Of a stretch of DNA of 57,250 nt, positions 1 to 8,436 are shown piece by piece (position 1 is the first letter of the stretch; every line of letters starts with the position of its first letter). This DNA comes from Oscillospiraceae bacterium. Lineage in GTDB: Bacteria > Bacillota > Clostridia > Oscillospirales > UBA929. The notes beneath the pieces are model-generated. The model had not been told where the DNA came from and ran no database searches. It saw nothing but the letters and a program-made list of their open reading frames with translations. Both the position numbers and the translations under genes were made by a program. The stretch is taken from assembly GCA_009777255.1 (NCBI GenBank), contig WRMG01000004.1:1-57250 (forward strand), written 5' to 3'.

Positions 1-143
1 GAATTTCGTTTCTGATATTTTTGAACGGTAAACGTATTTGTTTTTCATTGGCTTGACCTCACTGTTAGACTATCAGACTACCCAGTCCTAGTCAAGCCCC
101 TTGTTAATTGTCAAGCTTGCCGCAAAATTTCTCCCCCAAACTA

Positions 144-172
144 TTGACAACCCCCTTTTTTCCTGATATAAT
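144..172 (+). promoter_or_regulatory. sigma-A promoter of rplJL (TTGACA-N17-TATAAT)
   Basis: TTGACA 144-149, 17 nt spacer, TATAAT 167-172, upstream of the L10 leader. Confidence 0.85.
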
Positions 173-177
173 CACCG

Positions 178-300
178 CAGCGTTCCAAAGACAGCGGGTC
201 GGCCCTCGCGCCGGTAATGTTGCCCGCCCAGGATACGGCGTTATAAAGTCGTGTACATCCTTGTGTGCCTTTGGTATGCGGGGATTTTTATTTTGGAGGT
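178..300 (+). ncRNA. Ribosomal protein L10 leader
   Basis: CCAAAGACAGCGGGT...CCGCCCAGG...TGTGTGCCTTTGGTATGCGGGGATTTTT pattern immediately before rplJ; typical L10 leader layout; ends approximate. Confidence 0.75.
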
Positions 301-306
301 GAATAC

Positions 307-852
307 ATGCCTAATCCAGTCGCTTTGAAGCAAAAGCAGGAGTTTGTCGCCGAGCTGTCGGAAAAGCTGAAAAATTCAAGCGCGGGCGTCCTTGTGGACT
401 ACAAGGGCATCAACGTGGCCGACGACACCAAGCTGCGGCGCGAGCTGCGCGCGGGCGGCGTCGAGTACATGGTCGTCAAGAACACGATGCTCAGGCGCGC
501 CTGTGAAAACGTCGGGTTTGAGGAGCTGTATCCCCAGCTCAAGGAGACGACCTCGCTGGCTATCGGAGGCGGTGACCAAATCGCGCCCGCGAAGATACTC
601 TGCGAATACGCCAAAAAGTCGGGCGGCAAATTCAAGATCAAAGCCGGCTACATCGATGGCCGCGTGATAAGCGCCGCCGAGGTGTCCGCGCTGGCGGAGC
701 TGCCGCCGCGCGAAGCGCTTATAGCGAGGATGCTGGGCGGGCTGAACGCGCCGATCTCCGGGCTCGTAAATGTGCTTAACGGAAACATACGGGGTCTGGT
801 CGTCGCGCTGAACGCCATAGCGGAGAAAAAAGCGTCCGAAACCACCGCATAG
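307..852 (+). CDS. rplJ: 50S ribosomal protein L10
   Basis: MPNPVALKQKQEFVAELSEKLKNSSAGVLVDYKGINV...; GGAGGT RBS; followed by rplL. Confidence 0.97.
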   Translation: MPNPVALKQKQEFVAELSEKLKNSSAGVLVDYKGINVADDTKLRRELRAGGVEYMVVKNTMLRRACENVGFEELYPQLKETTSLAIGGGDQIAPAKILCEYAKKSGGKFKIKAGYIDGRVISAAEVSALAELPPREALIARMLGGLNAPISGLVNVLNGNIRGLVVALNAIAEKKASETTA

Positions 853-907
853 AGTCGAGTAGTACCCATCACAAAACAACCAAATAATTTAAGGAGGATT
901 TTATACC

Positions 908-1294
908 ATGGCCAGCGAAAAATTAACAAAACTTATCGACGAGGTAAAAGCATTAACAGTTCTCGAACTCTCCGAGCTTGTAAAAGCGCTTGAGGAAGAG
1001 TTCGGCGTTTCCGCCGCCGCGCCTATGGCTATGATGGCCGCCGCGCCCGCCGCCGGAGCCGCCGCGCCCGCCGCCGAGGAGCAGACGGAGTTCGACGTCA
1101 TCCTCGCCGAAACCGGCGCCGAGAAAATCAAGGTCATCAAAGTCGTGCGCGAAATCACCGGTCTTGGCCTTACCGAGGCGAAGGCGCTTGTTGACGGCGC
1201 GCCCAAGGCCGTCAAGGAAGGCGTTTCCAAGGACGACGCCGAGGAGATCAAAAAGAAGCTCACCGACGTAGGAGCAAAGGTCGAAGTAAAATAA
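908..1294 (+). CDS. rplL: 50S ribosomal protein L7/L12
   Basis: Ala-rich hinge and C-terminal [47 protein letters not shown]. Confidence 0.98.
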   Translation: MASEKLTKLIDEVKALTVLELSELVKALEEEFGVSAAAPMAMMAAAPAAGAAAPAAEEQTEFDVILAETGAEKIKVIKVVREITGLGLTEAKALVDGAPKAVKEGVSKDDAEEIKKKLTDVGAKVEVK

Positions 1295-1321
1295 AGCCCG
1301 CGCCGTACAAACAACAAAAGC

Positions 1322-1353
1322 GAAAGGGATTGACCGCCGGTCAATCCCCTTTT
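1322..1353. terminator. Bidirectional rho-independent terminator after rplL
   Basis: AAAGGGATTGACC-GCC-GGTCAATCCCCTTTT; overlaps the 3' end of the convergent CDS. Confidence 0.75.
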
Positions 1354-1847
1354 ACTTTTGCTAGAAGCCGCATCAGCGGCCGCCAGAGCGCCAGACATAC
1401 CACAAAGTTGCTCACGCAATGGATCAGGTCAAACGGTATGCCGCTCACCCAGTATGCCAGCGCCATCGCCGGACCCCCGATTACCAAGTGCGGCAGAGCG
1501 CAGAGCGCGCCGAAGCACAGCCCGAACACCCCGGAGATCATCGCCCAAATAACCGGCGAACGGCAGGCCCGCCATAACCATACCACAAGCGCGAGCAGCG
1601 TCCATACATACAGATACGGAATCCACCACCACGGGCTGAAGCCGTAGAACAAACCCTCCAAAAACGCGAAAACATAGATAATGTACAGCACCTTATACCG
1701 GAAGGTCAGCGTATAGACGATAACCAGCAGCGACACCAGCTCTATGTTGGGCAGAGCCATCAGCGCGACCTGCTGCGCGAAAAGTACGGCGGCGCAGAGC
1801 GCCAATACGGTGATCTCCCGCGCCGTTTTCCTCTGCCGGCCGGTCAT
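1341..1847 (-). CDS. ECF transporter S component
   Basis: ~6 TM integral membrane protein of S-component size and pattern; downstream of a DUF4430 gene and a cobalamin riboswitch. Confidence 0.75.
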   Translation of the reverse strand: MTGRQRKTAREITVLALCAAVLFAQQVALMALPNIELVSLLVIVYTLTFRYKVLYIIYVFAFLEGLFYGFSPWWWIPYLYVWTLLALVVWLWRACRSPVIWAMISGVFGLCFGALCALPHLVIGGPAMALAYWVSGIPFDLIHCVSNFVVCLALWRPLMRLLAKVKGD

Positions 1848-1849
1848 GA

Positions 1850-2260
1850 CTACCAGCCGACGGTCAGCGTGATTTCAAAAACATCGCCGTCCTCAATCGG
1901 CGTGTCGTCCACGCCGGTCATAAGGAACTCGCCCTCTTTGGTAAAGCTCCACCATTCCTGATTGGCGTCGTCGGCCGTCACGCCGTCTACCGTCTTGACG
2001 AGCAGGCCATAGGCGCTCTCCTCACCGCTGATCAGGTCTTTTTCATCCAGCGCCTGCCGTAAGTAAGCCGCGTCGGTGCCGATGTCCAGCTCCCTGACGG
2101 TCCGCCCGTCAACAATGACGCTGACGCTGATAGTCTTCGCGCCCTCACTGCCCTGCTGCCGCAGGAAATGGTATGCCGTCAGGAAAACCGCGATCAGCAG
2201 GAGCATTGACACGACTGCGATTACAATGGTCTTTTGCGTTGGGACTCTGTTTTTTTGCAT
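1850..2260 (-). CDS. DUF4430 (transcobalamin-like) membrane-anchored protein
   Basis: N-terminal TM anchor then ...WWSFTKEGEFLMTGVDDTPIEDGDVFEITLTV, characteristic of DUF4430. Confidence 0.75.
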   Translation of the reverse strand: MQKNRVPTQKTIVIAVVSMLLLIAVFLTAYHFLRQQGSEGAKTISVSVIVDGRTVRELDIGTDAAYLRQALDEKDLISGEESAYGLLVKTVDGVTADDANQEWWSFTKEGEFLMTGVDDTPIEDGDVFEITLTVGW

Positions 2261-2294
2261 AAAAAACCAACCTTTCTCCGCCTATCCTCGGGCG

Positions 2295-2468
2295 GCAGGT
2301 ATATTTCACTTCGCGGCAAGTATTCTGGCTCATGGTTCATCGCGCCGCGCCAAGTCTTCCCGGTTTCCCAGTGACGTTTTCGGGTTTTCCCGAGGCGCGC
2401 GCTTCCCAAATACAGCGGCGGGACCGCGCGGGATTCTCACCCGCTTCCATAACGCGCAAAGCTGCGTA
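2295..2468 (-). ncRNA. Cobalamin riboswitch
   Basis: Reverse strand reads GAAGCGGGTGAGAATCCCGCGCGGTCCCGCCGCTGT...GTCACTGGGAAACCGGGAAG...GAGCCAGAATACTTGCCG (B12 box and flanking conserved segments). Confidence 0.93.
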
Positions 2469-2469
2469 A

Positions 2470-2499
2470 AGTCTAGCACAGCGGATACGCGCTTGTCAA
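2470..2499 (-). promoter_or_regulatory. Promoter of the cobalamin-riboswitch operon
   Basis: Reverse strand TTGACA (2494-2499) - N18 - TAGACT (2470-2475). Confidence 0.7.
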
Positions 2500-2522
2500 C
2501 ACAATATTTTACACATACAAAA

Positions 2523-2556
2523 CCCCCGCCAAAAAGCACATTTTGGCGGGGTTTTT
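2523..2556. terminator. Hairpin terminator
   Basis: CCCCGCCAAAA-AGCACA-TTTTGGCGGGGTTTTT. Confidence 0.75.
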
Positions 2557-2636
2557 GACAGCTTCAAAGAAAAACATCAAGAATCAACCGGAGAAAGATG
2601 TTGTATCTGGCCAAATATCCATGAAGGAGGTATAAA

Positions 2637-3224
2637 ATGATTCAAACATACGGATACATCCGTGTCAGCACAAAAGAACAAAGCGAAGACAGGCAGCTCA
2701 CCGCTATGCGGGAATTCGGAGTTCGGGAGGGTAATATATTTCTTGACAAGCTCTCGGGCAAAGACTTTGAAAGACCCTCATACAGGCGGTTGCTGAAAAA
2801 GCTAAAGCCTGTCGATACCCTTGTTATTAAGAGTATTGACAGGCTCGGCAGAAACTACGAGGAGATTTTAGAGCAGTGGAGATTTATAACAAAAGAGCGG
2901 CGAGCTAATATTGTCGTTCTTGATATGCCGCTGCTGGACACACGGCAAAAGAACCGCGATCTGACTGGAACCTTTATCGCCGACCTTGTTTTGCAGATTC
3001 TCAGCTATGTCGCGCAGACGGAGCGAGAGCTTATACGCCAGCGTCAGGCGGAGGGCATAGCCGCGGCAAAGGCGCGAGGCGTGAGATTCGGCAGACCGCC
3101 GATAGAGCGTCCGCCGCATTTACAAGAGGTTCAGAAAGCGTGGGAGCGCCGTGAAATATCGGCGCGTGAAGCCGCTCGGCGGCTGAATATCAACCGCATG
3201 ACATTTCTGGCGGCCGGACAGTGA
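2637..3224 (+). CDS. Small serine recombinase (resolvase/invertase family)
   Basis: GYIRVSTKEQSEDRQL (catalytic Ser), DKLSGKDFERPSYRRLL, VIKSIDRLGRNYEEI, ERELIRQRQAEGIAAAKARGVRFGRP and C-terminal HTH. Confidence 0.95.
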   Translation: MIQTYGYIRVSTKEQSEDRQLTAMREFGVREGNIFLDKLSGKDFERPSYRRLLKKLKPVDTLVIKSIDRLGRNYEEILEQWRFITKERRANIVVLDMPLLDTRQKNRDLTGTFIADLVLQILSYVAQTERELIRQRQAEGIAAAKARGVRFGRPPIERPPHLQEVQKAWERREISAREAARRLNINRMTFLAAGQ

Positions 3225-3225
3225 T

Positions 3226-3254
3226 ATTTGTCAAAAAAAGTACAGGTTTTTAGC
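3226..3254 (+). repeat. Left inverted repeat of putative invertible element
   Basis: ATTTGTcaaaAAAAGTACAGGTTTTTAGC; its last 19 nt are a perfect reverse complement of 3395-3413, 26/29 over the extended arm. Confidence 0.85.
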
Positions 3255-3356
3255 CACACGGCTACGGTATTCAAATTGGCTTTTAATAAATCTTATCGCA
3301 TAAGCACCTTTGGCGGAGCAGCAAGGGTTTGAGGCTTATATTCTCTTTATTTGCCA

Positions 3357-3385
3357 AGTATACAGCATTTGATTATAGATGTCAA
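3357..3385 (-). promoter_or_regulatory. Near-consensus promoter inside the putative invertible segment, pointing leftwards in this assembly
   Basis: Reverse strand TTGACA (3380-3385) - N17 - TATACT (3357-3362). Confidence 0.75.
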
Positions 3386-3394
3386 GCATAAGTT

Positions 3395-3423
3395 GCTAAA
3401 AACCTGTACTTTTCTATACAAAT
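3395..3423 (-). repeat. Right inverted repeat of putative invertible element
   Basis: GCTAAAAACCTGTACTTTTctatACAAAT, reverse complement of the left arm. Confidence 0.85.
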
Positions 3424-3513
3424 CGTCCCTAAATGCCGCGCCGTATTATCAGGCGGAAAAATATCTTAAAACAGTCTGGCTTAACAAAATAATATAAAGA
3501 GAGGTTAACAAAA

Positions 3514-6500
3514 ATGAAAAGGAAGGCTTTATCTTTCGCGCTGGTTATAGCGTTGTTCGCGGGGCTAGTCCCGGTCGGAAGCATACCGGCAACGGCACTG
3601 GATCAGACCGGCATTGAACGTTATCTATTTAGAGGGTTCAATGTACTTTCAGGCAATGAACTCAGGATTGATGCTCTGCTGCGCCCCAATATTCTGGCTC
3701 CGAATTCCGATCTTGCCGGTCATTACAGAACCGACTCTAATGGGGACACTTATGTGGAAGCGTCCTCGGGTAAGACAATAGAAGACATGGCTATTGCGGC
3801 AGGGATTAATTTATCGGTTTCAACTAGCGTTAGTGGCGGTGTTGGTAGCTTATTCAAAGCGAGCGCAAAAACTAAATTTAACACGAGTGTGAGTACCGCA
3901 TATAAATCCTCCTACGATTCACATTTCTTTCAATCCTCTATATTTACTAAAACCGGTCAGGCTTACATAAACGATATGGAACACCCTGATACAATAAACG
4001 CTGTTCAAAGACAGCTAGACCGCAACTTCCTAAGCGAGCTTATAAACGAAAAAAACATCGAAAGGCTTTTCACAAGGTACGGCACCCACATTCTCACGTC
4101 GTACTCAGTTGGAGGATGGGCGGAATTTCAGACCTCGACCATTAACACAAAAGAAAATAGTGATAATGACGTGAAAATGAAATATGAAACTTCGGTATCG
4201 TTCTCTGGTGTAGGTACAAGTATGGACGCCGCGATGGACCTCGGGGCATATGTTAATGAAAAATACAATTCAGAAAACTATCGTTCATTTTCTTCTGCCC
4301 GCATTGTTGGCGGCTCTGGCGGAATCCCCAATTTTTCAGATCCCAACAGTGTGTCATCGGTATACAACACTTGGCTTGGCACAGTCCCGGCACGTCCCGA
4401 ACTGCTCACAGATAAAAATTTAGTGCTCACCGGTATATGGGAGCTGCTGCCTCAGGGAAACGAAAAGCGGTATATGGAACTGGTTCAGGAGTTTGTCAGA
4501 TTGGCGCAAAAAAGTCATTTAGATTTCTGCAAAGAATTTATCTATAAAGCGGCGGCATCCTTACATATAGAAGCCTCTGTAGATGATACAAGTGACGTGG
4601 CATCATACGACCCGAACACCACAATCCCTATATACACCGCGCAGCAGTTTGCCAACATCGGTGATGCTGATTTACCGGCTAACGGCAACTATATGCTGAT
4701 GAATGATATTAATCTTGATGAAATTAAAGTCTCGACCACCGGATATAGTTCACCATATGTCCTGATGTCTACAGGAAAAGAGTTTAACGGTACTTTTGAT
4801 GGGAATGGATTTACCATCAGCGGTTATAATAATGTGAAAAAAGCGAATTTTACAAGCTTTCCAACTACAGTAAACGTCGGCTTATTCCCTGTTATCGGAG
4901 AAAATGGACACGTAAGAAATCTAATAGTGAAAGGTTCCACGATTATCTATGAAGCTACAAATAATCGTATATCAAGCAACGTTATATATCGGGCAGGAAC
5001 CATTGCGGGACTTAACAAGGGCGTAATCGAAAATTGTCATGTTTCTGAAGAATCTGAGGTAAAAATAAGGGTTTATAGGAGTTCCGAAGCGCGGATTTAT
5101 TCGGGAGGAATTGCCGGTTACAACACTGGTAATATAATTGGGTGCAGTTTTACGAACAGTGATAACAAATATAAATCTGGTGACTATACGGGAAATGTTC
5201 TCGCTAGTGCTCCTGGGCGAGGTGGCACGGTATGGTGTTATTCCGGAGGAATTGCGGGCTGGTCAAACGGAGAAATAGTGGATTGCTATGCAGAGACTTG
5301 GACGCATTCGCGGGGTAGGGGAATGAGCGGTGTCCAAACAAAAGTCTATTTATATTCAGGAGGAATCGCAGGTTTGATAGACACAGGAGGAGTTGTATTA
5401 CGCTCCTTTGCCGATGGAGATGAAAAAACAACAAGAAATTATTCAAAGGAAGGAGAATTGGGTACCGGTAAAATAACAGGAAAGAACTCAGCCGGTTCCG
5501 GCGCGTTGATAGATTGCTTTTATAAAAGCGGAGGTGGAAATGCTGTAGGAAACGGAAGCTCAACCGGAACAACAGCGGTAGCAAATTTCAAAGTTAACGC
5601 AATAGTAGATATATTGCGGCCAGATAAAGATGATTCCAACTCCACATGGATATACGACGGGAATAAAGATCGCCCTACGCATAGAGAACCTGAGTCAGGT
5701 AATTCTCCTTATTTTATAGTAGAATACATAAATGGCAAACCGGAATATTTTGCGGGAGAACTCATGGACACAAATAAGCTGGCAAATAGCATGAGGGTTT
5801 TCTTCACTCCTAGTAAAGGTGTTGTTAAGCCTGTGGAAATAACAGACGCCGTGCAAATCAGATATGATTTTGCCGCCGAGGGAAATGGGTTTATACAATT
5901 CCTGCATCGAGATGGAGATAGCACCTATGCCGGCAAATTAGGTTTTCCGGTAATAGAACGCGATTTAGCGAGAGGAGAGGACCCGACCCACATAAACCTG
6001 AACAGAAGCGGCATTACGATGAAAGCTGGGAGTTCTGTACGATTACGGGTTGCCCTTGAACCGTTGCTTGCAAAGCAGGATATAACATGGGACAGCAGCA
6101 ATGAAGATGTCGTTTTCGTAACACCGTTTGGCGAGGTGCTTGCCATAGAAGAAGGCGAAACTGTCGTAACAGGCACGACGGTCAACGGTCTCACTTCGAC
6201 CTGCCATGTGGTGGTCAGCGGAAGGGTTATGCCGAATGGCATTGATTACGACATAGAAACCGTATTTGTACCGGGCAAAGTAAACGGCGAAATTGAAATG
6301 ACGTCTAACTCAGAAAAAAGCGATGAACCCGAAAATACAGACGACGCAGACGACGCAGACGACGATACAGACGATGACCCAGACGACGATACAGACGACC
6401 CAGACGACCCAGACGACATAGACGACATAGACGACATAGACGAGTCTAATCTTCCTGTGTTCAGAATAAATCTCACCGATGAAACCCTCATTGTTCCAAA

Positions 6501-7281
6501 TGATTATGTGATAGCCGTATACAGTGTAAATGGCGGAGGAAAATGGATCGTCCCGAAAGCCGATACATTCAATGATGTAAAATTTCCTAAGATGCTGCGC
6601 AAGGGCATGACAATGTGGCTTTCAGATAATAAGAGCAACCCCGAAGAAGGGAAACTTGTCAAGTTCGATACTGTTAAATCAGGTCTTACAGTCCCCAAAT
6701 TAGTTGTTAACTATGAAATTGCGTCAGACCCAACAGGCGCTACACTTGGCGACTGGGTTTTAGCTGCGAAAGGCGGAACAGCAGCGGTTAAAAATATTCA
6801 AATTGGCGCCGCAAACGGTAAAGAAGTAGATGATCAAGGCTATGGTGTATTTTTTGATGGTGAGGACAGCGGAATTTCCATTGCGCCCTTGAATAATAAT
6901 GGTAAAGCGGCAAAAGAGGCATATTTCATCAGAACAGCGCCGCATCAAGAGAGTGAATCAGTCTATGTCGCGGCTGGAAAGCCCAAAAAAATCAGCATAA
7001 AAGGTGAAGGGAAAGCGACGAAGTACAAAATAAACGCCAAAAAAAATTCACTTAAGCTAAAGAAAGGTGATCTGTTCTTCTGGGGTGATCCCTATGATCT
7101 TGGTGCAAATCCGTCTGCTGATTCGTCAGCTCAAATAACACCCGCACTGGAGTCGCTGCTATATATCACGGCGGACAAAGGGTCAGAGATCTCGGTAGAA
7201 AATGTGAGCGGCCAAATCGTCGTGTGGAAAGCGGGAACGGCAAAAAAACCTCCAACAGCAAAGCAGATAATAAACAGATAA
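3514..7281 (+). CDS. Secreted MACPF (perforin-domain) protein with GLUG-like repeats, Big_2-like Ig domain and Asp-rich linker
   Basis: Signal peptide MKRKALSFALVIALFAGLVPVGSIPATA; MACPF signature RLFTRYGTHILTSYSVGGWAEF; SGGIAGYNTGNIIGCS / SGGIAGWSNGEIVDCYA repeats; GITMKAGSSVRLRVALEP..ITWDSSNEDVVFV..G Ig-like; DDADDDTDDDPDDDTDDPDDPDDIDDIDDID. Confidence 0.85.
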   Translation: MKRKALSFALVIALFAGLVPVGSIPATALDQTGIERYLFRGFNVLSGNELRIDALLRPNILAPNSDLAGHYRTDSNGDTYVEASSGKTIEDMAIAAGINLSVSTSVSGGVGSLFKASAKTKFNTSVSTAYKSSYDSHFFQSSIFTKTGQAYINDMEHPDTINAVQRQLDRNFLSELINEKNIERLFTRYGTHILTSYSVGGWAEFQTSTINTKENSDNDVKMKYETSVSFSGVGTSMDAAMDLGAYVNEKYNSENYRSFSSARIVGGSGGIPNFSDPNSVSSVYNTWLGTVPARPELLTDKNLVLTGIWELLPQGNEKRYMELVQEFVRLAQKSHLDFCKEFIYKAAASLHIEASVDDTSDVASYDPNTTIPIYTAQQFANIGDADLPANGNYMLMNDINLDEIKVSTTGYSSPYVLMSTGKEFNGTFDGNGFTISGYNNVKKANFTSFPTTVNVGLFPVIGENGHVRNLIVKGSTIIYEATNNRISSNVIYRAGTIAGLNKGVIENCHVSEESEVKIRVYRSSEARIYSGGIAGYNTGNIIGCSFTNSDNKYKSGDYTGNVLASAPGRGGTVWCYSGGIAGWSNGEIVDCYAETWTHSRGRGMSGVQTKVYLYSGGIAGLIDTGGVVLRSFADGDEKTTRNYSKEGELGTGKITGKNSAGSGALIDCFYKSGGGNAVGNGSSTGTTAVANFKVNAIVDILRPDKDDSNSTWIYDGNKDRPTHREPESGNSPYFIVEYINGKPEYFAGELMDTNKLANSMRVFFTPSKGVVKPVEITDAVQIRYDFAAEGNGFIQFLHRDGDSTYAGKLGFPVIERDLARGEDPTHINLNRSGITMKAGSSVRLRVALEPLLAKQDITWDSSNEDVVFVTPFGEVLAIEEGETVVTGTTVNGLTSTCHVVVSGRVMPNGIDYDIETVFVPGKVNGEIEMTSNSEKSDEPENTDDADDADDDTDDDPDDDTDDPDDPDDIDDIDDIDESNLPVFRINLTDETLIVPNDYVIAVYSVNGGGKWIVPKADTFNDVKFPKMLRKGMTMWLSDNKSNPEEGKLVKFDTVKSGLTVPKLVVNYEIASDPTGATLGDWVLAAKGGTAAVKNIQIGAANGKEVDDQGYGVFFDGEDSGISIAPLNNNGKAAKEAYFIRTAPHQESESVYVAAGKPKKISIKGEGKATKYKINAKKNSLKLKKGDLFFWGDPYDLGANPSADSSAQITPALESLLYITADKGSEISVENVSGQIVVWKAGTAKKPPTAKQIINR

Positions 7282-7295
7282 TAGACGGTATAAAA

Positions 7296-7329
7296 CCCCG
7301 GTGCAGTCGAGTACTGTGCCGGGATTTTT
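7296..7329 (+). terminator. Terminator after the MACPF gene
   Basis: CCCGGTGCAGT-cgagt-ACTGTGCCGGG (fully paired with G-U) followed by ATTTTT. Confidence 0.85.
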
Positions 7330-7400
7330 ATGCCTCATACAATAAGCATAAATTGGCGGCAAATTGCCAATAAATTCTGTTTACATATATATTTTTTTGA

Positions 7401-7485
7401 GATATAATATCCGCAAAGCGGATATTATACTTGATTAAAGATTATATCATTCGGCGTCAACGCCGTAAGATATAATATCCGCAAA
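7401..7485. repeat. Cluster of palindromes/direct repeats
   Basis: Perfect hairpin TATAATATCCGC-AAA-GCGGATATTATA (7403-7429); GATATAATATCCGCAAA repeated at 7401 and 7469; imperfect palindrome 7441-7476. Confidence 0.8.
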
Positions 7486-7515
7486 CTTGAAGCAAGAAAA
7501 CAGGGGTGATGTACC

Positions 7516-8436
7516 ATGGTGACCTATTCGATCGTCGTGCCGCTCTACAACGAGGAGGAGGTCGTCGGCGAGGCATACCGGCGGCTGAAATCCGTCATGG
7601 ACGGCATCGGCGAACCGTATGAGCTTATCTTCGTCAACGACGGCAGCAAAGACTCAACGATGGATAAGGCGCGCGCGTTGGCAAAGCAAGACTCAAAAAT
7701 GAGAATTATCAGCTTTTCCCGCAACTTCGGGCATCAAATCGCCATAACGGCGGGCATGGACGCGGCGCGCGGACAAGCCGTCGTGGTCATAGACGCCGAC
7801 CTCCAGGACCCGCCGGAAGTGATCCCGCAGATGATAGAAAAGTGGAAAGAGGGCTGGCAGGTCGTCTATGGCAGGCGCGCGGGCCGTAAAGGCGAAACAC
7901 TGTTCAAAAAGCTAAGCGCAAAGCTATTCTACAGAACGCTCAACGCGCTGACGGACATCGAACTGCCGGTGGACACGGGGGACTTCCGGCTCATCGACCG
8001 CAGCGTGTGCGACGCGCTAAAAACATTGCCGGAGCGCAACCGGTATGTACGCGGACTGGTAACGTGGGTCGGATTCAGGCAGACATTCGTCGAATATACG
8101 CGTCAGGAACGCTTCGCGGGACAGACAAAATACCCTCTCAAGAAGATGCTGCGCTTTGCCGCCGACGGCATGGTGTCATTCAGCCAAAGACCTATCAAAA
8201 TTGGGAAAACACTGGGAATCACTACAATTTCCGCCTCTATTCTGATAGGGGTATATCAGTTGTATAGCTGGGCAACAAAGTCGAATATAAGCGAAATTGC
8301 GTGCTGGGCCGCGGCAATTCTGTTTGTTCAGGGTCTTGTTCTGCTGTGCATCGGAATACAGGGCGCGTACCTAGCGAGAATGTACGACGAGGCAAAGGGC
8401 AGACCATTATATATAATAGGGGAGGTCATAAATTGA
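7516..8436 (+). CDS. Family 2 glycosyltransferase (DPM1/GtrB-like, two C-terminal TM helices)
   Basis: YSIVVPLYNEEEVV...LIFVNDGSKDSTM...VVIDADLQDPPEVIPQMIEKWKEGWQVVYGRR. Confidence 0.93.
   Translation: MVTYSIVVPLYNEEEVVGEAYRRLKSVMDGIGEPYELIFVNDGSKDSTMDKARALAKQDSKMRIISFSRNFGHQIAITAGMDAARGQAVVVIDADLQDPPEVIPQMIEKWKEGWQVVYGRRAGRKGETLFKKLSAKLFYRTLNALTDIELPVDTGDFRLIDRSVCDALKTLPERNRYVRGLVTWVGFRQTFVEYTRQERFAGQTKYPLKKMLRFAADGMVSFSQRPIKIGKTLGITTISASILIGVYQLYSWATKSNISEIACWAAAILFVQGLVLLCIGIQGAYLARMYDEAKGRPLYIIGEVIN

Noticed and set aside
3226-3423. The inverted repeats as a rho-independent terminator or IS end remnants
   Set aside because: Loop of ~140 nt is too long for a terminator, no U-tract geometry, and no transposase or target duplication seen. 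The near-consensus internal promoter and adjacent serine recombinase fit an invertible element better.
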